Shown: piece after piece, positions 44,718 through 54,750 of the stretch
Numbering within the stretch: position 1 is the stretch's first letter
How the letters are laid out: every line of letters begins with the position of its first letter
From: JBMYRH01 sp049602155
GTDB lineage: Bacteria; Myxococcota_A; UBA9042; PHBI01; JBMYRH01
Direction of reading: 5' to 3'
DNA length: 64,000 bases
NCBI GenBank assembly: GCA_049602155.1
Contig: JBMYRH010000001.1
Span: 248,001-312,000, forward strand
Translations under genes and position numbers: made by a program
Notes under the pieces: model-generated
Seen by the model: only the letters and a program-made list of their open reading frames with translations
The model's database searches: none
What the model was told of the DNA's origin: nothing

Positions 44718-45292
44718 AGAGCGGACGGATCACGCAGCTGACGATGGTCGCCTGCCTTATTCTCGCCGCCACACCAGCGCTGGCAGGTGGGTTCGAGTTC
44801 CAAAAACATGGCTTCTACCTGATCGACGTCATGATCTTGGTCGCCCTCGGAGTGACCTTCTTGAAGGGCCCCGCCCGAGCCTTCCTCGAGAAGCGGCATG
44901 AGACAGCACGCCTGGAGATGGACGAGGCGATGTCTGTAAAGACGACCGCTGAGGCTCGCCTCCAGAAGTATGAGAGCGCGCTCTCAAACCTGAATAACGA
45001 GGTCGCTGAGCTCAACGAGGCGTTCCGCACGGACGGCGAGCGTGAAGCAGCCCGAATCATTCAAGAGGGTGAGGACACCGCCGAGAAGATCCGGCGCGAC
45101 TCCGCGGAGACCCTCTCTCGTGAGGGTACTCAGCTGAAGAACGAAATTGAGCGCTCCGTCGCCACCCAAGCGTTGGCCCGCGCCGAAAGCATGATCCAGT
45201 CCCGTCTTGATGCGCAGACCCACCAGGCGCTCATCGAGACCTTTATCGCTGACCTCGAGAGCCGCGACGAGCTCGGCTCGTTCACGGGATAA
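44714..45292 (+). CDS. atpF: ATP synthase Fo subunit b, 192 aa
   Basis: The second stalk subunit, with an N-terminal cleavable-looking segment (LILAATPALAGG) before the membrane helix (YLIDVMILVALGVTFL), then a long coiled coil with ARAFLEKRHETARLEMDEA. Such signal-like N termini occur in deltaproteobacterial b subunits. Overlaps its upstream neighbour by four bases. Confidence 0.9.
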   Translation: MKSGRITQLTMVACLILAATPALAGGFEFQKHGFYLIDVMILVALGVTFLKGPARAFLEKRHETARLEMDEAMSVKTTAEARLQKYESALSNLNNEVAELNEAFRTDGEREAARIIQEGEDTAEKIRRDSAETLSREGTQLKNEIERSVATQALARAESMIQSRLDAQTHQALIETFIADLESRDELGSFTG

Positions 45293-45302
45293 GGGGAGCA
45301 CC

Positions 45303-45842
45303 TTGAGCGACTCCAAAATCGCACGCCGATATGCACGGGCTCTCTCCGAGCTCTGCGACGCCTCTGGCGACCACGTCCAGGTGGGCCAAGAGCTTCAAGC
45401 CTTCGCTGATGCATACCGCGACAGCGCTGAGCTTCAGGGGGTCTTAAAAAACCCCACCGTGGATCTCGCGCTGAAGCAGTCCGTCTTGAGCGCTGTCCTG
45501 AACAAGCTCAACACTCAAAATGCGACCCATAACTTCCTCTTGGTCTTGCTCGACCGTGGTCGAATTGAGGTCGTGGAGGATGTCGCCAAAGCCTTCGAAG
45601 CGATCGTGGACATCGCGGCCAAGCGCCTGAGGGCGACCGTCACGAGCAGTGTCCCGATGGCAGACACTGATCTAGATCGTGTGCGCACTGCACTCGGTCG
45701 CCTCACGGGTCAAACCGTGACATTGGATGCCCGAGTAGACGCCGAGTTGATCGGTGGCGCTCAGGTTCAAATAGGCAACGTGCTGCTGGACTCCAGCATC
45801 CGGAGCCACCTCGATAAATTGCGTGACCAGCTAGTTAACTAG
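45303..45842 (+). CDS. atpH: ATP synthase F1 subunit delta
   Basis: Links F1 to the peripheral stalk. The family pattern is KIARRYARALSELCD at the N terminus and LDARVDAELIGGAQVQIG near the C terminus. TTG 45303 follows AAGGGGAGCACC; the frame upstream overlaps atpF and is spurious. Length 179 residues is typical. Confidence 0.93.
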   Translation: MSDSKIARRYARALSELCDASGDHVQVGQELQAFADAYRDSAELQGVLKNPTVDLALKQSVLSAVLNKLNTQNATHNFLLVLLDRGRIEVVEDVAKAFEAIVDIAAKRLRATVTSSVPMADTDLDRVRTALGRLTGQTVTLDARVDAELIGGAQVQIGNVLLDSSIRSHLDKLRDQLVN

Positions 45843-45886
45843 CTCAAACGGAAACCCACCAACGACCCCAAACGGGGAGTTAAGTC

Positions 45887-47413
45887 ATGAACATCAGCGT
45901 TGCCGAGATCAGCAGCATCATTAAGCAGCAGGTCACCGACTACGACAAAACGGTCGATGTCAGCGAGACCGGAACAGTTCTCACAACCGGTGACGGCATC
46001 GCCCGTCTTCACGGTCTTGAGAATGCCATGGCGGGCGAGCTCTTGGAGTTTCCCCACGACGTCGTGGGTATGGTCCTGAACCTCGAAGAAGACAACGTCG
46101 GGGTTGCCCTGCTGGGTAACGCCAACAAGATTAAGGACGGTGATGTCGCGCGACGCACTGGCAAGATCGTCAGCGTCCCCGTCGGACCGGGTCTCTTGGG
46201 TCGCGTGGTCAACTCCTTGGGTCAACCGATTGACGGCAAGGGCGCCATCGACTCGACGGAGTTCCGTCAGGTCGAGACCAAGGCGACCGGCATCGTCAGC
46301 CGTAAGTCTGTCCATGAGCCCCTTCAGACGGGACTCAAGGCGATTGACGCGATGGTCCCCATCGGTCGTGGCCAGCGTGAGCTCATCATCGGCGACCGCC
46401 AGACGGGTAAAACCGCCGTCGCCGTCGACACGATCATCAACCAGAAGAACACGGACGTGTACTGCATCTATGTGGCCATCGGCCAGAAGCAGTCCACCGT
46501 CGCGCAGGTCGTCGACAAGCTCGAGAAGAACGGCGCGATGGACTACACCATCGTCGTGAGCTCCTCGGCTGCCGAGATGGCGCCACTGCAGTTCCTCGCC
46601 CCCTACGCAGGGTGTGCAATGGGCGAGTGGTTCCGCGACAACGGCAAGCACGCTGTCATCATCTACGATGACCTCTCCAAGCAGGCTGTGGCCTACCGCC
46701 AAATGTCGCTGCTGCTTCGCCGTCCTCCGGGTCGTGAGGCGTACCCAGGTGACGTCTTCTACATTCACTCCCGCTTGCTCGAGCGCGCCGCTAAGTTGAA
46801 TGACGACTTGGGCGGAGGAAGCTTGACGGCGCTGCCCATCATTGAGACCCAAGCGGGCGACGTGTCGGCGTACATCCCGACCAACGTGATCTCGATTACG
46901 GATGGCCAGATCTTCTTGGAGTCGGACCTCTTCTACCAGGGTGTGCGTCCCGCGATTAACGTGGGTGTGTCCGTGTCCCGCGTGGGCTCGGCGGCACAGA
47001 CCAAGATCATGAAGAAGGTGTCTGGCACCTTGAAGCTCGACCTCGCTCAGTTCCGCGAGTTGGCGGCGTTCTCTCAGTTCGCGTCGGACTTGGATGCAGC
47101 GACGCAGCGTCAGCTGGCCAAGGGTGAGCGCCTGGTGGAGCTCCTCAAGCAGGGCCAGTACGCCCCGATGGGCTACGCAGAGCAGGCGCTGATCATCTTC
47201 GCGGGCACCGCGAAGGAGAACTTCGTCGCCTCCATCCCAGTCGTTGACATGGCCCGCTACGAGACTGAGCTGATGGACTACGTCCGAACGCGCCACAGTG
47301 GGCTCTTGGCCGAAGTGACTGAGGTCGCAGCGCTCAACGATGATATCCGCGGTAAGTTCGTCTCCCTGCTCAACGAGTTCGGTGAGATCTTCCAGGCCAG
47401 TGAGACTGACTGA
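45887..47413 (+). CDS. atpA: ATP synthase F1 subunit alpha
   Basis: The regulatory nucleotide-binding subunit, 508 residues. The P-loop is GDRQTGKT; the arginine-finger region SVSRVGSAAQ and the segment YDDLSKQAVAYRQMSLLLRR are as expected. It starts 44 bases after atpH and its stop shares one base with the atpG start. Confidence 0.97.
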   Translation: MNISVAEISSIIKQQVTDYDKTVDVSETGTVLTTGDGIARLHGLENAMAGELLEFPHDVVGMVLNLEEDNVGVALLGNANKIKDGDVARRTGKIVSVPVGPGLLGRVVNSLGQPIDGKGAIDSTEFRQVETKATGIVSRKSVHEPLQTGLKAIDAMVPIGRGQRELIIGDRQTGKTAVAVDTIINQKNTDVYCIYVAIGQKQSTVAQVVDKLEKNGAMDYTIVVSSSAAEMAPLQFLAPYAGCAMGEWFRDNGKHAVIIYDDLSKQAVAYRQMSLLLRRPPGREAYPGDVFYIHSRLLERAAKLNDDLGGGSLTALPIIETQAGDVSAYIPTNVISITDGQIFLESDLFYQGVRPAINVGVSVSRVGSAAQTKIMKKVSGTLKLDLAQFRELAAFSQFASDLDAATQRQLAKGERLVELLKQGQYAPMGYAEQALIIFAGTAKENFVASIPVVDMARYETELMDYVRTRHSGLLAEVTEVAALNDDIRGKFVSLLNEFGEIFQASETD

Positions 47414-48276
47414 TGCCCAGCCTTAAGGACATCCGCAAGCGGATCGGCTCGGTTAAAAACACCCAGCAGATCACCAAGGCGATGAAGATGGTCGCGGCGG
47501 CGCGCCTTCGTAAGGCGCAAGAGTCGATCGAGACCATGAGGCCGTATTCGTACCGCCTCAAGGACATCATCGCTCAGCTGGCGGCCCGCGCCGACGCAGA
47601 GGATCACCCTCTGTTGGCGCAGCGCGAGCCAGAGCGCGTTCGCATCCTAATGATGACGAGCGATCGTGGTCTGTGCGGCGGCTTCAACGCCAACGTGAAC
47701 CGGACGACAGAGCGTTACCTGAAGAATAACGAGCTCGGGCACAAAGAGATCACGCTCGACGTGATTGGTCGCAAGGGTAACGACTACTTCAAGAACCGTG
47801 ATGCGACTGTGGGGCGTTACTTCGACGACGTCCTCACGAACGTCGGCTTGGAGAAGGCGAGCGACATCGCGGAGAAGGCGATCAGCGACTTCATCGAGGG
47901 AGACCTTGACGCTGTCTACGTCATCTACAACGAGTTCAAGTCGGCCATGACGCAAGAGGTCATCGTGGAGCAGCTGCTCCCCGTGGTCCCAGCGGAGGCG
48001 CCAGAGGATGGCCAGCTGGGGGAGTTCATTTACGAGCCCTCCAAAGAGGCCCTGCTTGATGCCGTGATTCCTCGGGACATCACGGTTCAAATCTACCGCA
48101 TGCTCCTTGAGAGTGTCGCCTCCGAGATGGGCGCACGGATGAGCGCGATGGATAACGCGACCAAGAACGCAGGCGAGCTGATTGACAAGCTCACCCTGCA
48201 ATACAACCGAGCACGTCAGGCCAACATTACGAGCGAGCTGATGGAGATCATCAGCGGCGCTGAGGCCATTAGCTAG
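47413..48276 (+). CDS. atpG: ATP synthase F1 subunit gamma
   Basis: The central rotor shaft, 287 residues: N-terminal helix KDIRKRIGSVKNTQQITKAM, MTSDRGLCGGFNANV, and C-terminal helix NRARQANITSELMEIISGAEA. ATG 47413 overlaps the last base of the atpA stop. Confidence 0.97.
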   Translation: MPSLKDIRKRIGSVKNTQQITKAMKMVAAARLRKAQESIETMRPYSYRLKDIIAQLAARADAEDHPLLAQREPERVRILMMTSDRGLCGGFNANVNRTTERYLKNNELGHKEITLDVIGRKGNDYFKNRDATVGRYFDDVLTNVGLEKASDIAEKAISDFIEGDLDAVYVIYNEFKSAMTQEVIVEQLLPVVPAEAPEDGQLGEFIYEPSKEALLDAVIPRDITVQIYRMLLESVASEMGARMSAMDNATKNAGELIDKLTLQYNRARQANITSELMEIISGAEAIS

Positions 48277-48339
48277 TTACCCAACTCCCCGCCAAGGCGA
48301 ACGCCGAAGCGGCCGACCGCTTCCAACGAGAGGACAACG

Positions 48340-49785
48340 ATGGCAGCTGCAGTCGAAATCACAGATTTCCCCAAGGGACGTATCACTCAGGTCATCGGCC
48401 CCGTGGTCGATATCGAGTTTCCCGAGGGTGACCTCCCCGAGATCAACACCGCGCTTCGCGTGACGAACACCACGATCGACGATCGTGAGTGGAACCTCGT
48501 CGTCGAGGTTGCTCAGCACACGGGTGACCGTGGCGTCCGCACAATCGCGATGGACACCACCGACGGTCTCATTCGTGGTGCCGCCGTGATGAACACGGGT
48601 CACCCAATCCTGATGCCCGTGGGCGAAGGGACCCTGGGTCGCATCATGAACGTCATCGGCGAGCCCGTCGACGAGGCAGGCCCCGTGATCGTGGAGTCTT
48701 ACTCCCCGATTCACCGAGAGCCCCCCTTGCTGGTCGACCAGAACGTGAACGTTGAGGCCTTCGAGACCGGCATTAAGGTTGTGGACCTCCTCGCTCCCTA
48801 CCGACGTGGTGGCAAGATTGGCCTCTTCGGTGGTGCTGGCGTGGGCAAAACCGTCCTCATCATGGAGCTCATCAACAACATCGCGAAGCAGCACGGCGGT
48901 GTGTCTGTGTTCGGTGGTGTCGGCGAGCGTACCCGTGAGGGCAACGACTTGTGGCACGAGATGCGTGAGTCCAAGCTCGGCTCCGGCGAGACGGTGCTCA
49001 GCAAGACAGCCCTTGTCTACGGTCAGATGAACGAGCCTCCAGGGGCCCGTGCACGTGTGGCGCTCTCAGCACTTACTGTGGCTGAATTTTTCCGCGACGA
49101 GCGTGGCCAGGACGTGCTGCTCTTCATCGACAACATCTTCCGCTTCACGCAGGCGGGCTCCGAGGTGTCCGCGCTCCTCGGTCGTATCCCCTCCGCAGTG
49201 GGCTACCAGCCAACGCTGGCCACTGAGATGGGCATGCTTCAAGAGCGCATCACCTCAACCAAGCAGGGCTCGATTACGTCCGTTCAGGCCATCTACGTGC
49301 CTGCAGACGACCTTACCGACCCGGCACCAGCGACTGCATTTGCCCACCTCGACGCCACGACGGTGCTCTCTCGTCAGCTCGCGTCCTTGGGTATTTACCC
49401 CGCAGTGGACCCGCTCGACTCGACGAGCACCATCCTCGATCCTCAGGTCGTCGGTGAGGATCACTACCAGACCGCGCGTATGGTTCAGGAGATCCTCCAG
49501 ACCTACAAGGACCTCCAGGACATCATCGCGATTCTTGGTATGGACGAGCTCTCAGAGCAGCAGAAGCAGGTCGTGAGCCGCGCCCGTAAGATCCAGCGCT
49601 TCTTGAGCCAGCCTTTCCACGTGGCCGAGGTCTTCACCGGTACCCCCGGTGTTTACGTGACCCTCGAAGACACGATTGCGGGCTTCAAGGGCATCTGTAA
49701 TGGCGATTACGATCACCTCCCTGAGCAGGCCTTCTACATGGTCAGCACCATCGATGAGGCGGTTAAAAAGGCGGAGACGCTTTAA
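48340..49785 (+). CDS. atpD: ATP synthase F1 subunit beta
   Basis: The catalytic subunit, 481 residues. The P-loop is GGAGVGKT, followed by the catalytic GERTREGNDLWHEM, ALVYGQMNEPPGARARV and the DELSEQ motif near the C terminus. It starts 63 bp after atpG with GAGAGGACAACG upstream. Confidence 0.98.
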   Translation: MAAAVEITDFPKGRITQVIGPVVDIEFPEGDLPEINTALRVTNTTIDDREWNLVVEVAQHTGDRGVRTIAMDTTDGLIRGAAVMNTGHPILMPVGEGTLGRIMNVIGEPVDEAGPVIVESYSPIHREPPLLVDQNVNVEAFETGIKVVDLLAPYRRGGKIGLFGGAGVGKTVLIMELINNIAKQHGGVSVFGGVGERTREGNDLWHEMRESKLGSGETVLSKTALVYGQMNEPPGARARVALSALTVAEFFRDERGQDVLLFIDNIFRFTQAGSEVSALLGRIPSAVGYQPTLATEMGMLQERITSTKQGSITSVQAIYVPADDLTDPAPATAFAHLDATTVLSRQLASLGIYPAVDPLDSTSTILDPQVVGEDHYQTARMVQEILQTYKDLQDIIAILGMDELSEQQKQVVSRARKIQRFLSQPFHVAEVFTGTPGVYVTLEDTIAGFKGICNGDYDHLPEQAFYMVSTIDEAVKKAETL

Positions 49786-49799
49786 TCGCGTAGGAGTCT

Positions 49800-50213
49800 A
49801 TGATGCAACTCAGCGTTGTTACCCCGATGGGGTCCAAGGTCGATACGACGATTACCCAAGTCACTGTGCCAGGTGAGCTTGGTGATATGGGCATCTTGCC
49901 TGGTCACCGCGCACTGCTGAGCAGCTTGGGAGTCGGGACCCTCTCATACACCTCCGAGGGCCGCGTCTCCTACTTGGCGGTGAGCGGTGGATATGTGGAG
50001 GTCGACGACGGCGGTGTCATCGTCGTCACCGAGACCGCAGAAGCGCCTGAAGACATTGACGTAGAGCGTGCGAAGGCTTCCCTCGCGCGCAGCCAGGAGG
50101 AGTCCGCAGGGCTCGCAGCGGACGCTGTCTCCGAGCAGGCTCGTATCGCCGCCTCTATCCGGCGCGCCAACAACCGTATCGAAGTCGCGAAGCACAACAA
50201 AACTTCGATCTAG
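49800..50213 (+). CDS. atpC: ATP synthase F1 subunit epsilon
   Basis: The rotor subunit that can inhibit ATP hydrolysis, 137 residues. The N-terminal barrel (GELGDMGILPGHRALLSSLG) and two C-terminal helices are visible. ATG 49800 or the adjacent ATG 49803 may be used; TAGGAG precedes both. It is the last ATP synthase gene; atpB and atpE (a and c subunits) are not in the window. Confidence 0.95.
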   Translation: MMQLSVVTPMGSKVDTTITQVTVPGELGDMGILPGHRALLSSLGVGTLSYTSEGRVSYLAVSGGYVEVDDGGVIVVTETAEAPEDIDVERAKASLARSQEESAGLAADAVSEQARIAASIRRANNRIEVAKHNKTSI

Positions 50214-50234
50214 AGCTAACTCAGGAGCTACAGC

Positions 50235-50627
50235 GTGAGCGACGTCAACACCCTAGTCGGCATGGGCAGTCACTTTGAAGGCAAGATGACCTTCGAAGGT
50301 GTGGTGCGCGTCGACGGGAGCTTTGAGGGCGAGATCGTCAGTGACGATACGCTCATTATTGGCGAAGGCGCAGAAGTCCATGCCTCGCTCGATGTCGCTA
50401 CAGTCGTCATCTACGGCACAGTCTACGGAAATATCCGAGCGACAAACTGCGTTGAGCTGCACGCTCCGGGCCGCCTTGTCGGCAATATCATAAGCCCGTC
50501 CTTGGTCGTGGAGCGTGGCGCCATCTTTGATGGCAGCTGCCGCATGGGCGCTGTGGATTGGGTTGAGGATGAGGATGGAGAGGCTACGGTGAGCGTCCCT
50601 GCCATGGACGAACAGCCCGCGAGTTAG
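50235..50627 (+). CDS. Bactofilin, 130 aa
   Basis: A polymer-forming cytoskeletal protein built of a right-handed beta helix: FEGVVRVDGSFEGEIVSDDT, then short repeats with ASLDVATVVIYGTVYGNI and LHAPGRLVGNI. GTG 50235 follows AGGAG. Bactofilins scaffold cell-shape, polarity or envelope proteins. It lies 21 bp after atpC and 86 bp before the Gld-type ABC genes. Confidence 0.93.
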   Translation: MSDVNTLVGMGSHFEGKMTFEGVVRVDGSFEGEIVSDDTLIIGEGAEVHASLDVATVVIYGTVYGNIRATNCVELHAPGRLVGNIISPSLVVERGAIFDGSCRMGAVDWVEDEDGEATVSVPAMDEQPAS

Positions 50628-50713
50628 CCGCTTAGAGAAGACACGAGGACCGTCGGGGCCGAATGGACTCCGCTCGTGAGGTCCCCTATGGAGACTCGAC
50701 CAGGAGGCTGGCG

Positions 50714-51652
50714 ATGATCGAAGTGAAGAACTTGAACAAGGCCTATGGGTCGCTTCAGGCGGTCCGCGATGTGAGCTTCGCGATTGAGCGTGGTGAAATC
50801 GTAGGCTTCCTCGGCCCCAATGGTGCCGGGAAGTCGACGACCATGAAGATCATCACCGGGTTTATCCCGCAGTCGGATGGCACGGTCACCGTGGACGGGA
50901 CAGACATCGGCAAAGACTCATTGGCGGTGCGCAAGCGGATCGGCTATCTGCCCGAGTCCAACCCGCTCTACACCGACATGTTGGTCTACGACTACTTGGA
51001 GCACGTCGCCACCATCCGAGGGGTCGCCAAGAAGGAGCGACACGGTCGAATCGCGACGGTGTCCAACCTGTGTGGCCTCGCAGATCGCGTGGGTCAGCAG
51101 ATCGCGACCCTCTCCAAGGGGTTCCGACAGCGGGTTGGGCTCGCCCAAGCGCTCATCCATGATCCAGACATCCTGATCCTGGACGAACCGACGAGCGGCC
51201 TGGACCCCAACCAAATCGTTGAGATCCGAAACCTCATCAAGCGTCTCGGTGAAAACCGAACGATCATCCTCTCGACGCATAACCTCCCCGAGGTGATGGC
51301 CACCTGCAGCCGCATGTTGATCATCCATAATGGGCAGCTAGTCGCGGACGGCACCCCCTCGGATCTTCAAGCACGGGAAGAAGATACCCAGCGCGTGAAG
51401 GTGGTCGTCAGAGGGGCTGACGCAAGCGCAGTGCAAGCTGCATTGAGCGGCATCGAGGGCGCAGACGCTGTCCAGAATGCGCTCACTGCAGAAGCTCAGG
51501 CGGTAGCCTTCGAGGTGCTCGGCGGGCGTGAGGCGGCCCTTCGACCAGCTATCTATCGCCTCGCTGTAGAGCACAACTGGGAGCTCATCGAGCTGCACCG
51601 CCAAGTGCTCGACCTCGAGGGCATCTTCCGCAAGCTCACGCAGGTGGTCTGA
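50714..51652 (+). CDS. ABC transporter ATP-binding protein, GldA-like, 312 aa
   Basis: The ATPase of a Gld-type transporter. ATG 50714 has AGGAGG 8 bases upstream; the frame from 50663 is leader. Walker A is GPNGAGKST, the signature LSKGFRQRVGLAQAL, Walker B ILILDEPTSGLDP. A C-terminal extension of about 90 residues follows the ATPase. Gld ABC systems in Bacteroidota support gliding; in other phyla the role is unclear. Followed one base later by the permease gene. Confidence 0.92.
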   Translation: MIEVKNLNKAYGSLQAVRDVSFAIERGEIVGFLGPNGAGKSTTMKIITGFIPQSDGTVTVDGTDIGKDSLAVRKRIGYLPESNPLYTDMLVYDYLEHVATIRGVAKKERHGRIATVSNLCGLADRVGQQIATLSKGFRQRVGLAQALIHDPDILILDEPTSGLDPNQIVEIRNLIKRLGENRTIILSTHNLPEVMATCSRMLIIHNGQLVADGTPSDLQAREEDTQRVKVVVRGADASAVQAALSGIEGADAVQNALTAEAQAVAFEVLGGREAALRPAIYRLAVEHNWELIELHRQVLDLEGIFRKLTQVV

Positions 51653-51653
51653 G

Positions 51654-52379
51654 ATGGAATCTTTACGCAACATCAGCGCCATCGCTCGTCGTGAGCTTGG
51701 CCTCTACTTTAACAGCCCCATCGCGTACATCGCGGTCACGGTGTTTCTGTCCATCTGTGGGGTCTACCTCTTCGTCATCTATCCCTTCTTTGAGGGAAAC
51801 CAGGCGACGATTCGGCCGTTGATCGAGCAGATGCCGCTCTTCTTCATCCTCTACGCGCCCGCCATCACGATGCGCCTCATCAGTGAGGAGAAGCGGTCGG
51901 GGACGGTGGAGCTTTTGGCGACGTGGCCTGTGACAGATCTTCAGATCATCCTGGGCAAGTTCGCCGGAGCATTGGGGCTACTCGTCGTCACACTCGGGTT
52001 GAGCTTGGTGTTCCCGCTCATCGTCTCGAGCCTTGGGGAACTCGACACGGGCCTCGTAATTGGCTGCTACACGGGCCTCTTCTTGGTCGGCGCGGCGTAT
52101 ATGGCCATGGGCCTCCTGACCTCGACATGGACTCAGAACCAAATCGTGGCCTTCATCCTGGCTGTCCTGCTCTGCACCTTCTTTTATGGCGTGGACGCGC
52201 TGGTGGCTGAAGTGTGGTCCTCGGCGCGAGACGCCTTCGCCTTCCTCTCCTTCAAGGTCCACTTCGCCAACATCGCCCGCGGTGTCATCGACACTCGCGA
52301 CGTCATCTTCTACCTGACCGTCATTGGAGGCAGCCTCGCGGCCGCCACACTGTCGCTTCAGGCACGGAACTGGAAGTAG
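51654..52379 (+). CDS. ABC transporter permease, GldF-like, 241 aa
   Basis: An ABC-2 type permease with six hydrophobic segments, including IAYIAVTVFLSICGVYLFVIY and YAPAITMRLISEEKRSGTVE, the hallmark of ABC-2 membrane subunits. The start lies one base after the ATPase stop, with the GldG-like gene 9 bp downstream. Confidence 0.92.
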   Translation: MESLRNISAIARRELGLYFNSPIAYIAVTVFLSICGVYLFVIYPFFEGNQATIRPLIEQMPLFFILYAPAITMRLISEEKRSGTVELLATWPVTDLQIILGKFAGALGLLVVTLGLSLVFPLIVSSLGELDTGLVIGCYTGLFLVGAAYMAMGLLTSTWTQNQIVAFILAVLLCTFFYGVDALVAEVWSSARDAFAFLSFKVHFANIARGVIDTRDVIFYLTVIGGSLAAATLSLQARNWK

Positions 52380-52388
52380 GGGGATATC

Positions 52389-54746
52389 ATGGCTACACCT
52401 ACCAAACTCACTGGAAGCCTGTACGCGTTCGCTGTCTTCCTCGGCATCGTCGCTGTCGCAGTCCTCATTAACGTCATCTCTCAGGGAGCCTTCGGCCGGC
52501 TCGATCTGACCGAGAACAACCTGAACACGCTCTCTCAGGCCTCCATCGACGCGGTCTCCGAACTCGATGAGGTCGAGGTGACTGCGTACATCTCTAGCGA
52601 TTTGCCCGAGACAATCCGTGACCCATCGGGTCGCGAGCGCGTCATGCGGCTGGTCGTTCAGAAGTTCAAAGACCGCCTCGAAGAGTATCGCTCTTACTCC
52701 AATGGCAACATGACCCTCCGCTTTGAGACTGAAGAGATCGTCGACCGGGCCAAGGCGGCGAAGCTCCAAGCCTTCGCTGGCGACGAAGCCACCGCCACCG
52801 ATGGCCAGTTGAAGTTCAAGGAATATGTCCTTGGGGCGACGTTCAGCTACAAGAACGTGATGGAGGTGCTCCCCCTCGCGATGCACCCCGAGCACTTCGA
52901 GTTTGAACTCACGAAGATCTTCACACGGCTCAAAGAGAAGGCCGCCAACTCGGTCCTGATGAAGGACGTCCTCCGCGCCGGTGAGGCGGTCGACCAAGCG
53001 GTTGAGAGCTGTAACCAAAGCGTCGTGGCAGCGAAGCCCGCCGAGAACGCACCCTCAAACCCCTTTGGACTCCTCTCTAAGGAGGCCTCTCAGGCGCGGG
53101 TCGCCGCGTTCGTCAACGCGCTCCCAACAATTGAAGGCGACTGTGCAAAGCTTGCCCCCGCCATCGAAGGGGCCAACGCACTCAAGGGACAGCACGAGAA
53201 TTTAGATCGCGTCCTCATCCTGACGAACGCCTTCCAAGAGACCCTGACAGCCTTCAAGCAAGGGCTGGCCTCGGCAGATGAGCAACAGCAGGGGCAGGCG
53301 GCGGCCGTCTCGCAGCAGCTGACTGCGCTCGGTGATGAGGTCGGTCGGGAGTACGATGACTTGGTCGATGCCCCCGGACGCAAGAGCGTCGGCTTCGTGT
53401 GCGTCGGGCAAACCTTCTGCCCTTTCCCCGCAGCGACGCCGCTGATCCCGGCTGAACTGCAGCCGGTGATCGCCCAAAAGAACCCATTCGCTCAGCAGAT
53501 TGTCGGCCAGCTCCAGAAGATGGAGGAGAGGATGAGTATGATCCTCGCCAACGTCGAACAGAACCTCTTCCGTCGACGTGGGTTCCACATCGACCGTGTC
53601 GAGCTGGACAAGCCCGTACCGACGACGATCTCTTCGTTGGTCATCTTCGGCCCCAAGGCCTCCTTCACGGACTGGCAGCTCTTCCAGCTCGACCAATTCG
53701 TCATGCGCGGAGGCTCCTTGGTCGTGTTCGCAAACCCTTGGGATGTGAGCCTTCAAAACCTGTCGCCGCAGGGTGAGATGAGCGTGAGCGGCTTAAAGCA
53801 GAACACGTCAAACATCGGTGACATCCTCGCGCACTGGGGTATCAAGCCCACAGGCGCCCTCGTCGCCGAGCCGCAGTCCAACGATGAAGTGACCGTCCTG
53901 GCCCTCATCCGGCAGGGCCAACTCACTTGGCAGACCCAGCGGAAGTTCCCCTACCCGCTCCTCCCTGTGCTCAACACCTTCGATGATGCGAGTCCACTCG
54001 TCCGGTCAGTCGCGTCATTAAGCCTCCCCTTCACGACCCACCTTGAGCTCAGCGCAGCTGAAGGCCGAGATGTCACGGCCCTTGTCTCTACGAGCCCTGG
54101 TGCAGTGACCGTGACAGATCCCGCCTTCCCGGTGGAGCCCAACGCTCAAACCGGGCGCTTGGCGACGATGCAGGGGAGCGGTCCGCTGGTGGTCGCCGCG
54201 ACCTCGACGGGCAACTTCTCCAGCTACTTCCAGGGGAAAGAGGCCCCCAAAAACCCCTCGCCCGAGGCGAGTAAAGACGGTGAAGACGCCCCGCCTGAGC
54301 CCAAAACCGAACCACGCCTAGACAGTGGAGAGGGTCGTATCCTCGTCATCGGCTCGAACCTCGGCCTTGAGCCCCTAGGCCGAGAGGCCATCTTTGAGGG
54401 CTTTGAGCTCACGATGCTCACGGAGCAGAACTTCGAGGTCATGGACACGGCACGTCAGTGGGTCGCAAACCTACAGAACTGGGAGGTCCGCCTCGGACAG
54501 GTCCAGCATACGCTGTCTGACAACCTCCAGTTCCTCTTCAATGTGCTCGATTGGTCAATCCAGCAAGAGGGGCTGGTCGAGATCCGCTCCAAGCAGTACA
54601 CGCGACGGCCGCTCGAGCAGCTCGATGAGGGCGAACAGAGCATGATGAAGGCAGTCGGCATCGGGCTTGTCCCGCTGCTCTTCATTCTGTTTGGGATTCT
54701 CCGCGCGTTCCTGCGCAAGGCTCGGACGCGACGACTGAAGGTGTGA
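52389..54746 (+). CDS. GldG-like ABC auxiliary protein, 785 aa
   Basis: A large periplasmic protein with membrane helices at each end (AFAVFLGIVAVAVLINVI and VPLLFILFGILRAFL). The N-terminal extracytoplasmic part RLDLTENNLNTLSQASI is typical of the Gld auxiliary family; the middle has an ABC_transp_aux-like fold (VVFANPWDVSLQNL). The central insertion with long helices (about residues 180-330) is larger than in GldG of Flavobacterium. The GGGGATATC site precedes its ATG. Confidence 0.88.
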   Translation: MATPTKLTGSLYAFAVFLGIVAVAVLINVISQGAFGRLDLTENNLNTLSQASIDAVSELDEVEVTAYISSDLPETIRDPSGRERVMRLVVQKFKDRLEEYRSYSNGNMTLRFETEEIVDRAKAAKLQAFAGDEATATDGQLKFKEYVLGATFSYKNVMEVLPLAMHPEHFEFELTKIFTRLKEKAANSVLMKDVLRAGEAVDQAVESCNQSVVAAKPAENAPSNPFGLLSKEASQARVAAFVNALPTIEGDCAKLAPAIEGANALKGQHENLDRVLILTNAFQETLTAFKQGLASADEQQQGQAAAVSQQLTALGDEVGREYDDLVDAPGRKSVGFVCVGQTFCPFPAATPLIPAELQPVIAQKNPFAQQIVGQLQKMEERMSMILANVEQNLFRRRGFHIDRVELDKPVPTTISSLVIFGPKASFTDWQLFQLDQFVMRGGSLVVFANPWDVSLQNLSPQGEMSVSGLKQNTSNIGDILAHWGIKPTGALVAEPQSNDEVTVLALIRQGQLTWQTQRKFPYPLLPVLNTFDDASPLVRSVASLSLPFTTHLELSAAEGRDVTALVSTSPGAVTVTDPAFPVEPNAQTGRLATMQGSGPLVVAATSTGNFSSYFQGKEAPKNPSPEASKDGEDAPPEPKTEPRLDSGEGRILVIGSNLGLEPLGREAIFEGFELTMLTEQNFEVMDTARQWVANLQNWEVRLGQVQHTLSDNLQFLFNVLDWSIQQEGLVEIRSKQYTRRPLEQLDEGEQSMMKAVGIGLVPLLFILFGILRAFLRKARTRRLKV

Positions 54747-54750
54747 TCCG

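Noticed and set aside
45839..47296. A 485-codon open frame antisense to atpA
   Set aside because: It lies fully opposite the highly conserved alpha subunit and is explained by codon bias.
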